Source: Parapedobacter tibetensis (GTDB lineage Bacteria > Bacteroidota > Bacteroidia > Sphingobacteriales > Sphingobacteriaceae). Taken from it: a DNA stretch of 64,000 nucleotides. Shown piece by piece: positions 26,091 through 35,510 of the stretch (the first letter of the stretch is position 1; the number at the start of each line of letters is the position of its first letter). The position numbers and the translations under genes were made by a program. The notes beneath the pieces are model-generated. The model ran no database searches. It saw only the letters and a list, made by a program, of their open reading frames with translations, and was not told the DNA's origin. The DNA is taken from positions 310,001 to 374,000 of the forward strand of contig NZ_JAMKQJ010000004.1 of NCBI RefSeq assembly GCF_024643205.1, written 5' to 3'.

Positions 26091-26474
26091 TCAGTTTTGC
26101 TTCAGTAAGTCCTTTGCTTTTTGTTCAGTCTTATCGGCAACTTCCTTCACATCTTTGGCGACGGCTTTGGAGGCTTCTTGCACCTCTTCCTTGGCATTCT
26201 GAATGCCTGCCTTGATTCCTTCCTTCGCATCTGCTACCGTGGATTTCGTGTTCTCCCCGATCTCTTCTGCCTTGGCCTCAACTTCATCAGCTGTTTTTTC
26301 TACGCTGTCCAATGTTGAATCAGCTCCATGGTCGTGGTCGTGGTCATGTCCGTCACCATTGTGCTCGTGATCGGAATGTTCTGCCTCTTCCGAATTATTT
26401 TCCGATTGGTTGCTGTTGCAAGCCGTAAAAGCCAATGCGCCTGCAAATAATGCTAATAATGCAATTTTCTTCAT
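26091..26474 (-). CDS. His/Asp-rich lipoprotein with apolipoprotein-like helix
   Basis: 127 aa from the ATG at 26474, which gives a clean signal peptide MKKIALLALFAGALAFTAC with lipobox Cys at residue 19. Next comes a His/Asp-rich stretch (HSDHEHNGDGHDHDHDHG, residues 33-50) that could bind zinc or other metals, then a long amphipathic Ala/Lys/Glu helix (KTADEVEAKAEEIGENTK and similar 11-residue-like repeats). Unknown function; a periplasmic metal-binding or stress role is a guess. Confidence 0.75.
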   Translation of the reverse strand: MKKIALLALFAGALAFTACNSNQSENNSEEAEHSDHEHNGDGHDHDHDHGADSTLDSVEKTADEVEAKAEEIGENTKSTVADAKEGIKAGIQNAKEEVQEASKAVAKDVKEVADKTEQKAKDLLKQN

Positions 26475-26535
26475 TGTTATTGTTTTTGATGAATCCTTTT
26501 GTTTACACAATATTTGTACCAAAGTCTTTAGTCAC

Positions 26536-27417
26536 TTACGAATAAACACTTCCTTTAGCCGCGTCCAAGGTGTTTTTAAGCAGCCCGACGATAGTCATCA
26601 ACCCTACCCCGCCGGGTACGGGCGTAATCCAGGATGCTTTGGACGATACCTGCTCAAAATCCACGTCACCGTATAATTTGTAACCCGACTTAGTTTGGGT
26701 ACTGCTTTCACGATTAATCCCCACATCGATGATGATAGCCCCTTCCTTGACTATATCCGCCGTGATGAAATGTTTCTTTCCAATAGCTGCTACCACAATA
26801 TCAGCTCGCAGCACTTCTTCCTTGATATTCTTCGTACGGCTATGGGTGAGCGTCACCGTGCAGTTACCGGGGCTACTATTGCGGGCAAGCAGGATACTCA
26901 TTGGGCTGCCCACAATATTGCTCCTACCCACGACCACGGCATGCAAGCCGGCTGTGTCAATACCATAATACTGCAACATCAACAAAATACCATAGGGTGT
27001 GGCCGGGATGAAACATGGAAGGTTGCGCTGCATACGGCCAAGATTGATGGGGTGGAACCCGTCCACATCCTTCCGGTAATCAATAGCCTCCGTAATGCGT
27101 TCCGGATCGATATGTTTCGGTAAGGGCAACTGTACAATCAGTCCGTCTACTTGATTATCTGCGTTAAGTTCCTTGATTTTAGCAATCAATAGCTCTTCCG
27201 TGATGTCCTCTTCATAGTGGATATTGGTAGATTCAAACCCCACCAGTTCGCAATTACGCATCTTGCTGGCCACATAGGTTTCGCTTGCACCGTCATTGCC
27301 TACTAGAATAGCCACCAGGTGCGGCCTTCTTCCCATCGCTTTCAAAAATGCCGCAGCCTCCTGCTTGATGTCTTCCTTTATTTTCGATGATACGAGTTTG
27401 CCGTCGAGTAAGTTCAT
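26536..27417 (-). CDS. folD: Methylenetetrahydrofolate dehydrogenase/cyclohydrolase
   Basis: 293 aa bifunctional cytosolic enzyme that interconverts 5,10-methylene-, methenyl- and formyl-tetrahydrofolate with NADP. Motifs: YVASKMRNCELVGFES with the catalytic Lys56-type residue, GLIVQLPLPKH, DVDGFHPINLGRM, VVVGRSNIVGSPMSILL, and the C-terminal PVPGGVGLMTIVGLLKNT. Full length. It lies after lepA on the same strand, with an A/T-rich simple repeat between. Confidence 0.97.
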   Translation of the reverse strand: MNLLDGKLVSSKIKEDIKQEAAAFLKAMGRRPHLVAILVGNDGASETYVASKMRNCELVGFESTNIHYEEDITEELLIAKIKELNADNQVDGLIVQLPLPKHIDPERITEAIDYRKDVDGFHPINLGRMQRNLPCFIPATPYGILLMLQYYGIDTAGLHAVVVGRSNIVGSPMSILLARNSSPGNCTVTLTHSRTKNIKEEVLRADIVVAAIGKKHFITADIVKEGAIIIDVGINRESSTQTKSGYKLYGDVDFEQVSSKASWITPVPGGVGLMTIVGLLKNTLDAAKGSVYS

Positions 27418-27515
27418 TTATGATTTACGATTTTAGATTTACGATTTTAGATTTACGATTTATAATTTTTAGATCGTCTGTCCGTTTCAATCTAAAATTT
27501 AAAATCGCCAATCTA
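27418..27515. repeat. A/T-rich short tandem spacer (TTTACGATTTTAGA-like units)
   Basis: Spacer between folD and lepA made of about three units of ATTTACGATTTTAG followed by looser inverted versions (AATCTAAAATTTAAAATCG). The same unit, reversed, fills 61111-61162. Such spacers behave like low-complexity slippage products; no gene or promoter was seen. Confidence 0.65.
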
Positions 27516-27523
27516 AAATTAAA

Positions 27524-29314
27524 TTAATCCAACTTCAACACCGCCATGAACGCTGATTGTGGGATTTCTACGTTGCCCACTTGGCGCATGCGTTTTTTTC
27601 CTTTTTTCTGCTTCTCCAATAATTTACGCTTACGGGAAATGTCGCCGCCGTAACACTTAGCCGTTACATCCTTGCGCAATGCGCGGATACTCTCACGGGC
27701 GATGATTTTAGCTCCAATGGAGGCTTGTACCGCGATTTCGAATTGCTGCCTTGGCAACAGCTCTTTCAGTTTTTCACAGATTTTTTTTCCAAATTCATAT
27801 GAATTGCTCCGATGAATAAGTGATGAAAGTGCATCAACCGGTTCACCATTCAAGCGGATGTCGAGCCTGACCAAATCCGATTGCCGGTATCCGATCTGGT
27901 TATAATCGAATGATGCATATCCCTTGGATATCGTTTTCAACTTATCATAGAAATCAAAAACAATTTCGCCCATTGGCATCTCGAACACGAGCTCTACCCG
28001 GTCTGCGGTGAGGTAAGATTGGTTAACAATGGCGCCCCTTTTTTTAATGCAGAGCGACATGACCTGCCCTACGAATTCGGATTTAGTAATGATATTAGCC
28101 TTAATATAGGGTTCCTCCACATAACTTAGCTTACTTGGATCAGGCAAATCAGATGGATTATGTACGAAGATTTCCTCATTATCTTTGGTGAGGTAGGCCT
28201 TGTATGACACGTTTGGCACCGTGGTAATCACCGTCATGTCAAACTCACGTTCCAGCCGTTCCTGAATGATCTCCATATGCAGCATGCCGAGAAAACCACA
28301 TCGGAAGCCAAATCCCAAAGCTGCGGAAGACTCCGGCTCAAATACCAATGATGCGTCATTGAGTTGCAACCTGTGCATGCTTTCGCGCAGTTCTTCAAAA
28401 TCTTCTGTATCCACAGGGTAAATACCTGCAAAAACCATCGGTTTCACTTCCTCAAACCCCCTGATGGCTTCCTTGCTTGGACGGGCTATGTGTGTAATGG
28501 TATCCCCTACTTTTACTTCACGTGCTTCTTTAATGCCCGAGATGATATATCCCACATCACCGGTACGGATGACATCCTTGGGAAGCTGGTTGAGTTTCAA
28601 GGTACCTATTTCATCCGCATTATACTGTTTACCCGTAGCGATGAACTTCACCTTATCACCTTTGCGTATCTCTCCGTTCTCTACCTTGAAATAGGCCATG
28701 ATACCCCGAAACGAATTGTACACGGAATCGAAAATCAGGGCTTGCAGGGGTGCTTCTGGATCACCCACAGGTGCCGGAACACGGTCAACAATGGCATTTA
28801 ATATATCCAATACGCCTAATCCGGTCTTGCCCGATGCAGGGATGATATCTTCACGCTTGCCGCCGATGAGGTCCACGATCTGGTCCTTAACCTCTTCGGG
28901 CATGGCTCCTGGCAAATCCATCTTATTCAGCACTGGAATAATCTCGAGATCATGTTCCAAGGCGAGATATAGGTTGGAAATGGTTTGGGCCTGAATACCT
29001 TGCGAAGCATCGACGATAAGCAGTGCTCCTTCGCATGCTGCAATGGAGCGTGATACTTCATAAGAAAAGTCGACGTGCCCGGGGGTATCGATGAGGTTCA
29101 GCACATATTCCTGACCATCCTTTATATAGTTCATCTGGATCGCGTGGCTTTTGATGGTAATGCCCCGCTCCCGCTCCAGGTCCATGTTGTCTAGCAGCTG
29201 GGCCTGCGATTCGCGTTGGGTAACGGTATGGGTAGCTTCCAACAAACGATCGGCCAAGGTACTTTTGCCATGGTCAATGTGGGCAATAATGCAAAAATTG
29301 CGAATATGGTTCAT
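27524..29314 (-). CDS. lepA: Elongation factor 4 (LepA), back-translocating GTPase
   Basis: 596 aa, full length. GTPase motifs AHIDHGKSTLADRLLE (G1), DTPGHVDFSYEVSRS (G3) and NKMDLPGA (G4) are present, and the LepA-specific C-terminal domain (TAKCYGGDISRKRKLLEKQK, ending RMRQVGNVEIPQSAFMAVLK) is intact. Acts on stalled or mis-translocated ribosomes. A TATCTTTG -7 element lies about 105 bp upstream. Confidence 0.98.
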   Translation of the reverse strand: MNHIRNFCIIAHIDHGKSTLADRLLEATHTVTQRESQAQLLDNMDLERERGITIKSHAIQMNYIKDGQEYVLNLIDTPGHVDFSYEVSRSIAACEGALLIVDASQGIQAQTISNLYLALEHDLEIIPVLNKMDLPGAMPEEVKDQIVDLIGGKREDIIPASGKTGLGVLDILNAIVDRVPAPVGDPEAPLQALIFDSVYNSFRGIMAYFKVENGEIRKGDKVKFIATGKQYNADEIGTLKLNQLPKDVIRTGDVGYIISGIKEAREVKVGDTITHIARPSKEAIRGFEEVKPMVFAGIYPVDTEDFEELRESMHRLQLNDASLVFEPESSAALGFGFRCGFLGMLHMEIIQERLEREFDMTVITTVPNVSYKAYLTKDNEEIFVHNPSDLPDPSKLSYVEEPYIKANIITKSEFVGQVMSLCIKKRGAIVNQSYLTADRVELVFEMPMGEIVFDFYDKLKTISKGYASFDYNQIGYRQSDLVRLDIRLNGEPVDALSSLIHRSNSYEFGKKICEKLKELLPRQQFEIAVQASIGAKIIARESIRALRKDVTAKCYGGDISRKRKLLEKQKKGKKRMRQVGNVEIPQSAFMAVLKLD

Positions 29315-29417
29315 TCGAGAATAATTTTATTAGAAGAGGCCTCATGGAACCTGCATTTTCATCGCCTTCGCGTTGGGCGCTGACATGGCGGGTTTCATGT
29401 AAATCGACTTCAAACGG

Positions 29418-29425
29418 CAAAGATA
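29418..29425 (-). promoter_or_regulatory. Candidate -7 element for lepA
   Basis: TATCTTTG on the minus strand, matching TAnnTTTG; no TTTG at the standard -33 distance. Predicted leader about 95 nt. Confidence 0.35.
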
Positions 29426-29533
29426 GGGTTTTGGAAAGATATTTTGTTAGGATATTTACAGCGTGCACAACAGCTGTTCGTTTGCGGTCTATCAGGGTTC
29501 AGACGCTTTGCGAGAAACATCGTAAAAGGTTCG

Positions 29534-29541
29534 TATATTTG
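29534..29541 (+). promoter_or_regulatory. Candidate -7 element for the GlxA-type regulator
   Basis: TATATTTG matches TAnnTTTG, 27 bp before the start codon. The nearest TTTG upstream (29507-29510) is 23 bases away instead of 19. Confidence 0.4.
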
Positions 29542-29568
29542 ATGGATAGAAACATACTAAACGGCTGA

Positions 29569-30555
29569 ATGACTATGCAACTATCCATTGTTTTAACCAG
29601 CAAATACCGGCTGCTGAGCCTTGCAGCCATTGTGGATGTATTTGAAACCGCCAACCGTTTTCTCCTTGAAGATGGCAAACCCGAATTGTTCGACATCTCA
29701 TTCGTTGGGGCCACCGAACATAAAGTGCTTCCCGATAGCATAAACCACCTTCCGTATGCTCCTTTCAGCGCTGGCCAATCTTACGATTTGATTTTCGTGC
29801 CCGCCTTTGGACCCGTGGATATAGCAAAAACCCTCGAAGATAACAGCTGTTTTATCCCTTGGCTTCAGAAACAGTATGGTCAAGGTGCTACCCTGGCCAG
29901 CAATTGTACCGGGGCATTCCTGCTTGCGGCTTCAGGACTACTCAATAACAAACGCGCTACTACCCATGTGGATGCGGCCGATAAGCTAGCTTCCCACTTC
30001 CCAAAGGTTAAACTCCTGCGGGATGCCGTAGTGACGCATGATGACAATATCTACACCAGCGGTGGTGCCACAAGTGGCTTCCATCTTAAACTGGCCTTGA
30101 TACAAAAATACTGCGGGCGGGAGATGGCTATTCGCATAGCCAAAGTATTCTCCATTGATATGGATAGGGAAAACCAAGCCTATTTCGGCCATTTTGCTCC
30201 CTTTGAAGCACATGATGATGAGTTGGTGATGCGGGTGCAGCACAAAATCAAGAACGAATTCCCTGACATTAAAAGCATTGAAGAGGCTATTGCCGACATC
30301 CCCGCCAGCAGGCGGAATTTTGTGAGAAGATTCAAACTGGCTACGGGGTTGACCCCAATCAGATACCTCCAGAAAACCAAGATAGAGGCGGCCAAGAAAT
30401 TGTTGGAGAACACGGAAAAGGGACTTTTCGAAATCATGCTCTGCGCAGGATATAACGACATGAAGAATTTCAGGCAATTGTTCAAAGACATTACGGGGAT
30501 GACGCCCAAGGCTTATCGAGATAAGTTTGCCATGCGATTTGAACCCATTATATAG
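29569..30555 (+). CDS. GlxA-type transcriptional regulator (DJ-1/PfpI plus AraC HTH)
   Basis: 328 aa. Residues 1-190 form a DJ-1/PfpI-like amidase domain with ASNCTGAFLLAASGLLNNKR (nucleophile-elbow Cys near 112) and YTSGGATSGFHLKLAL. Residues 220-325 form an AraC-type double helix-turn-helix (NFVRRFKLATGLTPIRYLQ, then GYNDMKNFRQLFKDITGMTP). Such proteins sense a small molecule and activate nearby genes. The next gene begins 5 bp downstream and may be cotranscribed. Confidence 0.93.
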   Translation: MTMQLSIVLTSKYRLLSLAAIVDVFETANRFLLEDGKPELFDISFVGATEHKVLPDSINHLPYAPFSAGQSYDLIFVPAFGPVDIAKTLEDNSCFIPWLQKQYGQGATLASNCTGAFLLAASGLLNNKRATTHVDAADKLASHFPKVKLLRDAVVTHDDNIYTSGGATSGFHLKLALIQKYCGREMAIRIAKVFSIDMDRENQAYFGHFAPFEAHDDELVMRVQHKIKNEFPDIKSIEEAIADIPASRRNFVRRFKLATGLTPIRYLQKTKIEAAKKLLENTEKGLFEIMLCAGYNDMKNFRQLFKDITGMTPKAYRDKFAMRFEPII

Positions 30556-30560
30556 TCATT

Positions 30561-31100
30561 ATGCAAAAGAAAACCGGATACGCCTTCTTTATTATCAGTA
30601 TGTTCTTCGTGTTTCATGCCATGGCACAGCCTAAACCGGGCAAGGAGACTATCGTAGTGGCTTTCCCTACGGAGTACCGTTGGAAAAGCAATAAAATACC
30701 GAAAGATACTAAAGCCATTAGGGGTACCGAATATACCATAAGGGATGGGAATATTACGGAGGCGCCGGTACAGACTATCACCGTCACGACCATAGACCGG
30801 CGATACTATCCCATGAAAGCTGAAGGTGCGCCGGCGGAAAAATGGGAATACGAGAAAATAAGTTGCCCCGAGGCCATGCTTGAAGTGGTTGATAAAAAAA
30901 TAATAGATGGTCGTACAGCCATCTTATATGCCATCAAATCAGACACGGATGATGATTGCGGATCGAAAATTTTCCTCGCTTATATTGTGGAAGGCGCCAC
31001 GGCATTGCATACTGTTGAACTGGATATCCTGCGTGAGCATTTCACGCCAGAGGTCTATAAACAATGGTGTGACAGCTTACTGCTAAGCCGCATTGAGTAG
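30561..31100 (+). CDS. Secreted protein of unknown function
   Basis: 179 aa with signal peptide (YAFFIISMFFVFHAMAQ). The mature part has two Cys pairs (SCPEA and DDDCGSK, later WCDSLL) and looks like a small periplasmic alpha/beta domain; I do not recognise the family. It starts 5 bp after the GlxA-type regulator, so it is probably in its operon. Confidence 0.7.
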   Translation: MQKKTGYAFFIISMFFVFHAMAQPKPGKETIVVAFPTEYRWKSNKIPKDTKAIRGTEYTIRDGNITEAPVQTITVTTIDRRYYPMKAEGAPAEKWEYEKISCPEAMLEVVDKKIIDGRTAILYAIKSDTDDDCGSKIFLAYIVEGATALHTVELDILREHFTPEVYKQWCDSLLLSRIE

Positions 31101-31122
31101 GTTTTAGGTTTTTAACTGCTAA

Positions 31123-32661
31123 CTAACGGCCAATAGCCAACAACAGCTTTTCATAGTCGATTTTGGAATGGTGGCGCGGGTCACGGGGGATTTTGCCTAC
31201 CCATCGGATAGCTACCAAGGGCGTTCCCTTAGCCAGGATGGCTTCGGTTATTTGCTGCTGCGATGCCTTTCTTTCTGTTTCCAAAACGGCAACGATGCTT
31301 CCATCCAATTCCACAATGGTTCCCATCACTACACCGGGTATACAGCGGAACTTATGCTCATAGACAAAAGGTGACAATAGCTGACCTTGATGCCAAATCA
31401 AGGTATTACAACGCCCGGTAAGGTACAGTTGGTCGTCGGCAGCCAGGTAACCGCTGTCTCCTGTACGGTGCCAGCATTTCCCCTGCACAAAAATCTTATT
31501 GCGTGCGAGTGCCTCCGGGTTATCGTAATATTCGGAAAGCACATGCGGGCCGGCAACGATAATCTCTCCAATGGTTCCTGTTGGTTGTTGCAACACTTCA
31601 AGCTCCTGCTCATTGTTGCATAGCATAGATTCGTCTTGGATACGCATGATACGTACTTCGGTTTTATGGAAAGGCTGCCCCACCGGGAGTCCGTCGGTCA
31701 ATGATCGCTGTTGAGCAAGCGTATCGGCCCCAATGCTGCTGATGGGTTCAACCTCTGTAGAACCATATACAATTTTAATACTGGTGTTTGGGAAGGCGTT
31801 AACCAACACTTGCACCTCGTTGGGGAAAACAGGTGCGCCACCGGTAAATATTTTCTTAAGATGTGGTAAATCTGCCCCTCGGTTGATGCCATAGTGAGCT
31901 AGTTGCATGGCGAAAAAGGGTGATGCGGTCATCCGATTCACCCGGTATTTTCCCATCAGCTTCCATATCTTGGGGCTATCCATTTTATGGGCTTTATTGG
32001 CACGGTAAGGAACAACGACAGAAGTAGCACCGGCTGCGAGATTCACCAATAACATAATGGGGAGAATGGTTACATCCACATCCATTGGTTGGGGCTCCAT
32101 TTCATCGTTCAGCGCATTAAATTGCTCCCAAAGAAATCCATGGGCGCGTTTGGCGGCCTTGGGTGTACCCGTACTCCCTGTAGTAAAGGTGATGAGTGCC
32201 GCATCCGTTGAGCCTACCGCTTCCAATTCATCAGTCTGTCCCGCCTTCCAGCGGGAGACCGTACCCAGTCGAATAGGTATTTTCCGCAGTTCCATGGAGA
32301 AATGTGCATATATGCGCGCCTTGAGTATCCCGACGAATCCTTTGCACTGGGCTATCCGGCAACACAGCTCCATCCGTTCCTTATTTACCCATTCATCGAG
32401 GAAAACGGCGGTGGCCCCGATGTGGAAAATAGCCAGCACCGTTCGGTATAATGCAATACCCATGGGTACAAACACTAAAATGCGGTCGCCCTTGCCCAAT
32501 CCTTTATACCGAAGCCACATAGCGGTTTGTCGCACATCGCGCGCCAATTGCGCATACGTTATCCGGTCGCCACCATGAATGATGGCCACATGGGTTGGGT
32601 ATTGCTCGGCGGCCTTGTGAAAAAGCCGCGCAATGTTGTGGAGTGCGGAATAACCCTTCAT
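31123..32661 (-). CDS. AMP-dependent synthetase/ligase, OleC-like
   Basis: About 512 aa from the ATG at 32661, one base after the stop of the upstream gene. Adenylation motifs: TFTTGSTGTPKAAKRAHG (A3, near 165), YGSTEVEPI (A5), HRTGDSGYL (A7), LTGRCNTLIWHQGQ (A8), and the catalytic Lys in PRHHSKIDYEKL at the C-terminus. The C-terminal PRDPRHHSKID resembles OleC-type ligases that act on beta-hydroxy acids. Substrate is unknown: a long-chain or hydroxy acid is likely. It forms a two-gene unit with the Gfo/Idh gene. Confidence 0.8.
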   Translation of the reverse strand: MKGYSALHNIARLFHKAAEQYPTHVAIIHGGDRITYAQLARDVRQTAMWLRYKGLGKGDRILVFVPMGIALYRTVLAIFHIGATAVFLDEWVNKERMELCCRIAQCKGFVGILKARIYAHFSMELRKIPIRLGTVSRWKAGQTDELEAVGSTDAALITFTTGSTGTPKAAKRAHGFLWEQFNALNDEMEPQPMDVDVTILPIMLLVNLAAGATSVVVPYRANKAHKMDSPKIWKLMGKYRVNRMTASPFFAMQLAHYGINRGADLPHLKKIFTGGAPVFPNEVQVLVNAFPNTSIKIVYGSTEVEPISSIGADTLAQQRSLTDGLPVGQPFHKTEVRIMRIQDESMLCNNEQELEVLQQPTGTIGEIIVAGPHVLSEYYDNPEALARNKIFVQGKCWHRTGDSGYLAADDQLYLTGRCNTLIWHQGQLLSPFVYEHKFRCIPGVVMGTIVELDGSIVAVLETERKASQQQITEAILAKGTPLVAIRWVGKIPRDPRHHSKIDYEKLLLAIGR

Positions 32662-32662
32662 G

Positions 32663-33748
32663 CTACAATAGGATACGTTTGCCACGCTTGGCAGACTCTT
32701 TCGCCGCTTGCAGGATTTCTACGACAAGGAGGTTGTTGGCAAGTGAAGATAAGTCATTTGTTGGTTTCGCATCACCATCCAGGACTGCCTTTAGATAAGA
32801 AAAGTGTTCTGTATAATACCCATCCTTCAATGGAACGTTTTCTTGTTTATGGGGGTTAGTATAGGCACGCAATATGTTTTGGTCTACGGCATGAAGCGAA
32901 GCTTTTTCACCATATATGTGTAAATCCTTGATGCTATAAGGCCAATCCCATGAAGCTTGGATGATTCCGGTTACCCCTCCTTCATACTCCAACATAATGG
33001 TGGCATCGTCATCCACGAGTGGATACACCATTGGCTTCAATTGCCGGGTTATGGCCGTAACGGCCACAGGTCGCTCGCCATTCATCAACCAGGTCATCAG
33101 GTTAGCACCATAGCATCCAAAATCGACCAATGCACCGCCCCCATTCTTATCTGGGTCCGTCAACCATGTCAAAAATGCCTCACTACAACCGATTTCTCTC
33201 GGACCCTGGTGTCCATCTTTTACCATTATTTTTTTCAGCTGTCCCACCCTGCCTTCATCGATCAATTGCTTCAGGGTTTGGTTGCTGGGATACCAAGTCG
33301 TTTCGTAGTTGGTCAACACATACGTATCATGCTTTTCTGCCAAAGCCGCTATCCGTCTTGCCTGCTCGTTGTTTATCGCTAAGGGTTTCTCCACCATTAA
33401 GGGTATTTTCAGTGGCAAACATACTTCGGCGACATCAACATGTTCTGAAATGGCATTATATGCCAAAACCACATCGGGACGAATGTTTTGTAACATGCCA
33501 TCAACTGTTTTGAAGAACAACGAATCGGGCAACTTATAGGAACCTTGATAATGGCGAGCCAATTCTGCATCTGGTTCCGCAATTCCTAAAATATCAACTT
33601 GATGACGATTATATGCATTGAACAGGGCATGTACATGATCGTGACTTAACCCAGCTACCGCTACTTTCAGGGGATCCTGGGCAAACGCTTGGTTGAAAAA
33701 CAGTAAAAAAAAGGTGAAAAACAACCTATTAAAATAGCAAGCTGGCAT
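32663..33748 (-). CDS. Secreted Gfo/Idh/MocA family oxidoreductase
   Basis: 361 aa from the ATG at 33748, giving a Sec-type signal peptide (LFFTFFLLFFNQAFAQ). Then a Rossmann NAD(P) domain (LKVAVAGLSHDHVHAL in place of the usual GxGxxG), the EKP motif (LMVEKPLAINNEQA near 115) with the conserved Lys, and the C-terminal substrate domain. Family members oxidise or reduce sugar derivatives. Periplasmic location is unusual for an NAD(P)-dependent enzyme, although secreted members with tightly bound cofactor are known. A TACCTTTG -7 element lies at 33889-33896 on this strand. Confidence 0.85.
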   Translation of the reverse strand: MPACYFNRLFFTFFLLFFNQAFAQDPLKVAVAGLSHDHVHALFNAYNRHQVDILGIAEPDAELARHYQGSYKLPDSLFFKTVDGMLQNIRPDVVLAYNAISEHVDVAEVCLPLKIPLMVEKPLAINNEQARRIAALAEKHDTYVLTNYETTWYPSNQTLKQLIDEGRVGQLKKIMVKDGHQGPREIGCSEAFLTWLTDPDKNGGGALVDFGCYGANLMTWLMNGERPVAVTAITRQLKPMVYPLVDDDATIMLEYEGGVTGIIQASWDWPYSIKDLHIYGEKASLHAVDQNILRAYTNPHKQENVPLKDGYYTEHFSYLKAVLDGDAKPTNDLSSLANNLLVVEILQAAKESAKRGKRILL

Positions 33749-33904
33749 TATCCTTGTATCCATCTTATAATAATGATGAGTTATTTAACATTGGGAAACC
33801 TATTAAGATCCAAGTATATGCAAAAAATCATAGTTATGCATGATCTTATCTAATTAAAATTCAATAGATATTTCCTATGTTTACAACCCAAAGGTATTAT
33901 ACAA

Positions 33905-34447
33905 ATGAAGACCATAAATAGTTACACGTTGATTGCCTGCATAGGTATACTGACCATTTTGAATCAAGCATGCGGCCCCAAAAAATTAGCGGTTCAGCCT
34001 GCTGCCGAGGTGGTGGAAAAAGTACAGGAAGAACCCGTTAAGGTAGAAGAAGAGAAAAAGCCTGTTATGGAAGAAGCGCCGCGTGAACCCGTTGCTGTAG
34101 CTCCACCAAATTATAATTTCAAAAATATCCAGTTTGAATACGACTCCCATGTGTTAAAAACCGAATCTTATGCGATTCTTGATCAAATAGCAAGGGAAAT
34201 GATGAAGGATTCGGACGCCAAATTTATCATCGATGGCCATGCTTCCATAGAAGGTACGGCAGCATATAATATGGAACTATCTATAGATAGGGCGAATGCT
34301 GTTAAGCTGTATCTGGTAAATTCAGGTATTCATGGAAATAACCTGGCGACCGACGGCCACGGCGCAACCAAACCCACTGCTTCCAACGATACGGAAACGG
34401 GAAGGGCGACCAATCGTCGTGTTGAAATTAGGCTCGTGGGTCAATAG
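33905..34447 (+). CDS. OmpA-family lipoprotein
   Basis: 180 aa. Signal peptide with lipobox LNQACGPKK (Cys near 23), a Pro/Glu/Val-rich linker (VEKVQEEPVKVEEEKKP), then an OmpA-like peptidoglycan-binding domain (residues 75-180): FIIDGHASIEGTAAYNMELS, DRANAVKLYL, TGRATNRRVEIRL. It would tether the outer membrane to peptidoglycan. Its end overlaps the converging GNAT gene by 20 bp. Confidence 0.93.
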   Translation: MKTINSYTLIACIGILTILNQACGPKKLAVQPAAEVVEKVQEEPVKVEEEKKPVMEEAPREPVAVAPPNYNFKNIQFEYDSHVLKTESYAILDQIAREMMKDSDAKFIIDGHASIEGTAAYNMELSIDRANAVKLYLVNSGIHGNNLATDGHGATKPTASNDTETGRATNRRVEIRLVGQ

Positions 34448-35456
34448 ACATCCCATATAACACATATTCTTTGTAGGTTTCACTCCTAAAATTGCGGGAA
34501 ACGGTGGTTGCATCGCCTTCGTTAATGATGAATGCGTGGATGATGGATTGATATCCCGTACCTTTAGCTAAACGGGTAACGCGGTTGACCAATACATGTC
34601 CAAGTCCGGCATAGGCCTTGTCTTCATGGCGGGCAAGGGTTTTGATGATTAATTTTTTGTCTCCTTGTGCATACGCATCATCATAGCTGAAAATAAACCC
34701 CACCACTTCCCCGTTCCTGTTTTCAGCCAAAAGCACATATTCGGGATTAATCATGGGCAATGCGGCCCGGTACTTGGAAATAAACCTATCTAAATCAATT
34801 GGGGTGTACAAGAAATTATGTTGAAACGCGTGGCCAATAAAAGCATGTAAGTTATTAAGTTCTTCGTCGATTCGATTGATGTCAATGCCTCGTATGGTAA
34901 CTCCTTGTTGACTAAACTCCCGTTCTTTAGCCAACAGGGTAGACCCGTCACACATTAACTGATCATCTTTATTGGAGTTGTACCGCTTGATAACCTCAAA
35001 ACCATTAATCATAAATTGCTCATTATAATAAAGGTAGTGGTAGGGTTCCAATAGAAAAGGTGGCTCTCGGTGGGATACACTGAAGCGGTAATTGTCCCAA
35101 GTAGAGCCGTTCATGGGGCCTATGAGGTAAGTGCCCCCCTGCTGACGCACGTCCCAACATACTTTTTCCAAAAGTGATTTAGCCGCTTCATTTTCATCAA
35201 CACATTCATAATTGCCTATCATCCAAGGATTATGTACCCCATAACTCAATTTATCTTGCATGTATAATGCTGCCCTTCCACTTGGTTTCCCGGCTACCAA
35301 CACGACATAGCAACTGTGCAGTATGGCCAAATTGATGTGCTCAGATTCCTTGTGACGAATGCTATCTGGAGGGTATAGTGTTTTCGCTACTTCCGTGAAC
35401 AAATGGAAATCTTTATCAGTAGGATAGGTTTTGATAACCTCAATTGGTTTCTTCAT
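34428..35456 (-). CDS. GNAT-like N-acyltransferase (two-domain)
   Basis: 342 aa, cytoplasmic. The C-terminal half has GNAT features (YVLLAENRNGEVVGFIFSY, then KTLARHEDKAYAGLGHVLVN with an acetyl-CoA-type loop); the N-terminal half (VVLVAGKPSGRAALYMQD, GPMNGSTWDNYRF) also looks GNAT-derived. Substrate is unknown. It lies 54 bp after the five-gene lipid-like operon on the same strand, so it may acylate an amino group made there; this is inference. Confidence 0.7.
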   Translation of the reverse strand: MKKPIEVIKTYPTDKDFHLFTEVAKTLYPPDSIRHKESEHINLAILHSCYVVLVAGKPSGRAALYMQDKLSYGVHNPWMIGNYECVDENEAAKSLLEKVCWDVRQQGGTYLIGPMNGSTWDNYRFSVSHREPPFLLEPYHYLYYNEQFMINGFEVIKRYNSNKDDQLMCDGSTLLAKEREFSQQGVTIRGIDINRIDEELNNLHAFIGHAFQHNFLYTPIDLDRFISKYRAALPMINPEYVLLAENRNGEVVGFIFSYDDAYAQGDKKLIIKTLARHEDKAYAGLGHVLVNRVTRLAKGTGYQSIIHAFIINEGDATTVSRNFRSETYKEYVLYGMSIDPRA

Positions 35457-35510
35457 TCGTAAATACGTATTAATTTCTTCATTAGCTTGCTATTCGCTAT
35501 AGCAAACCAA

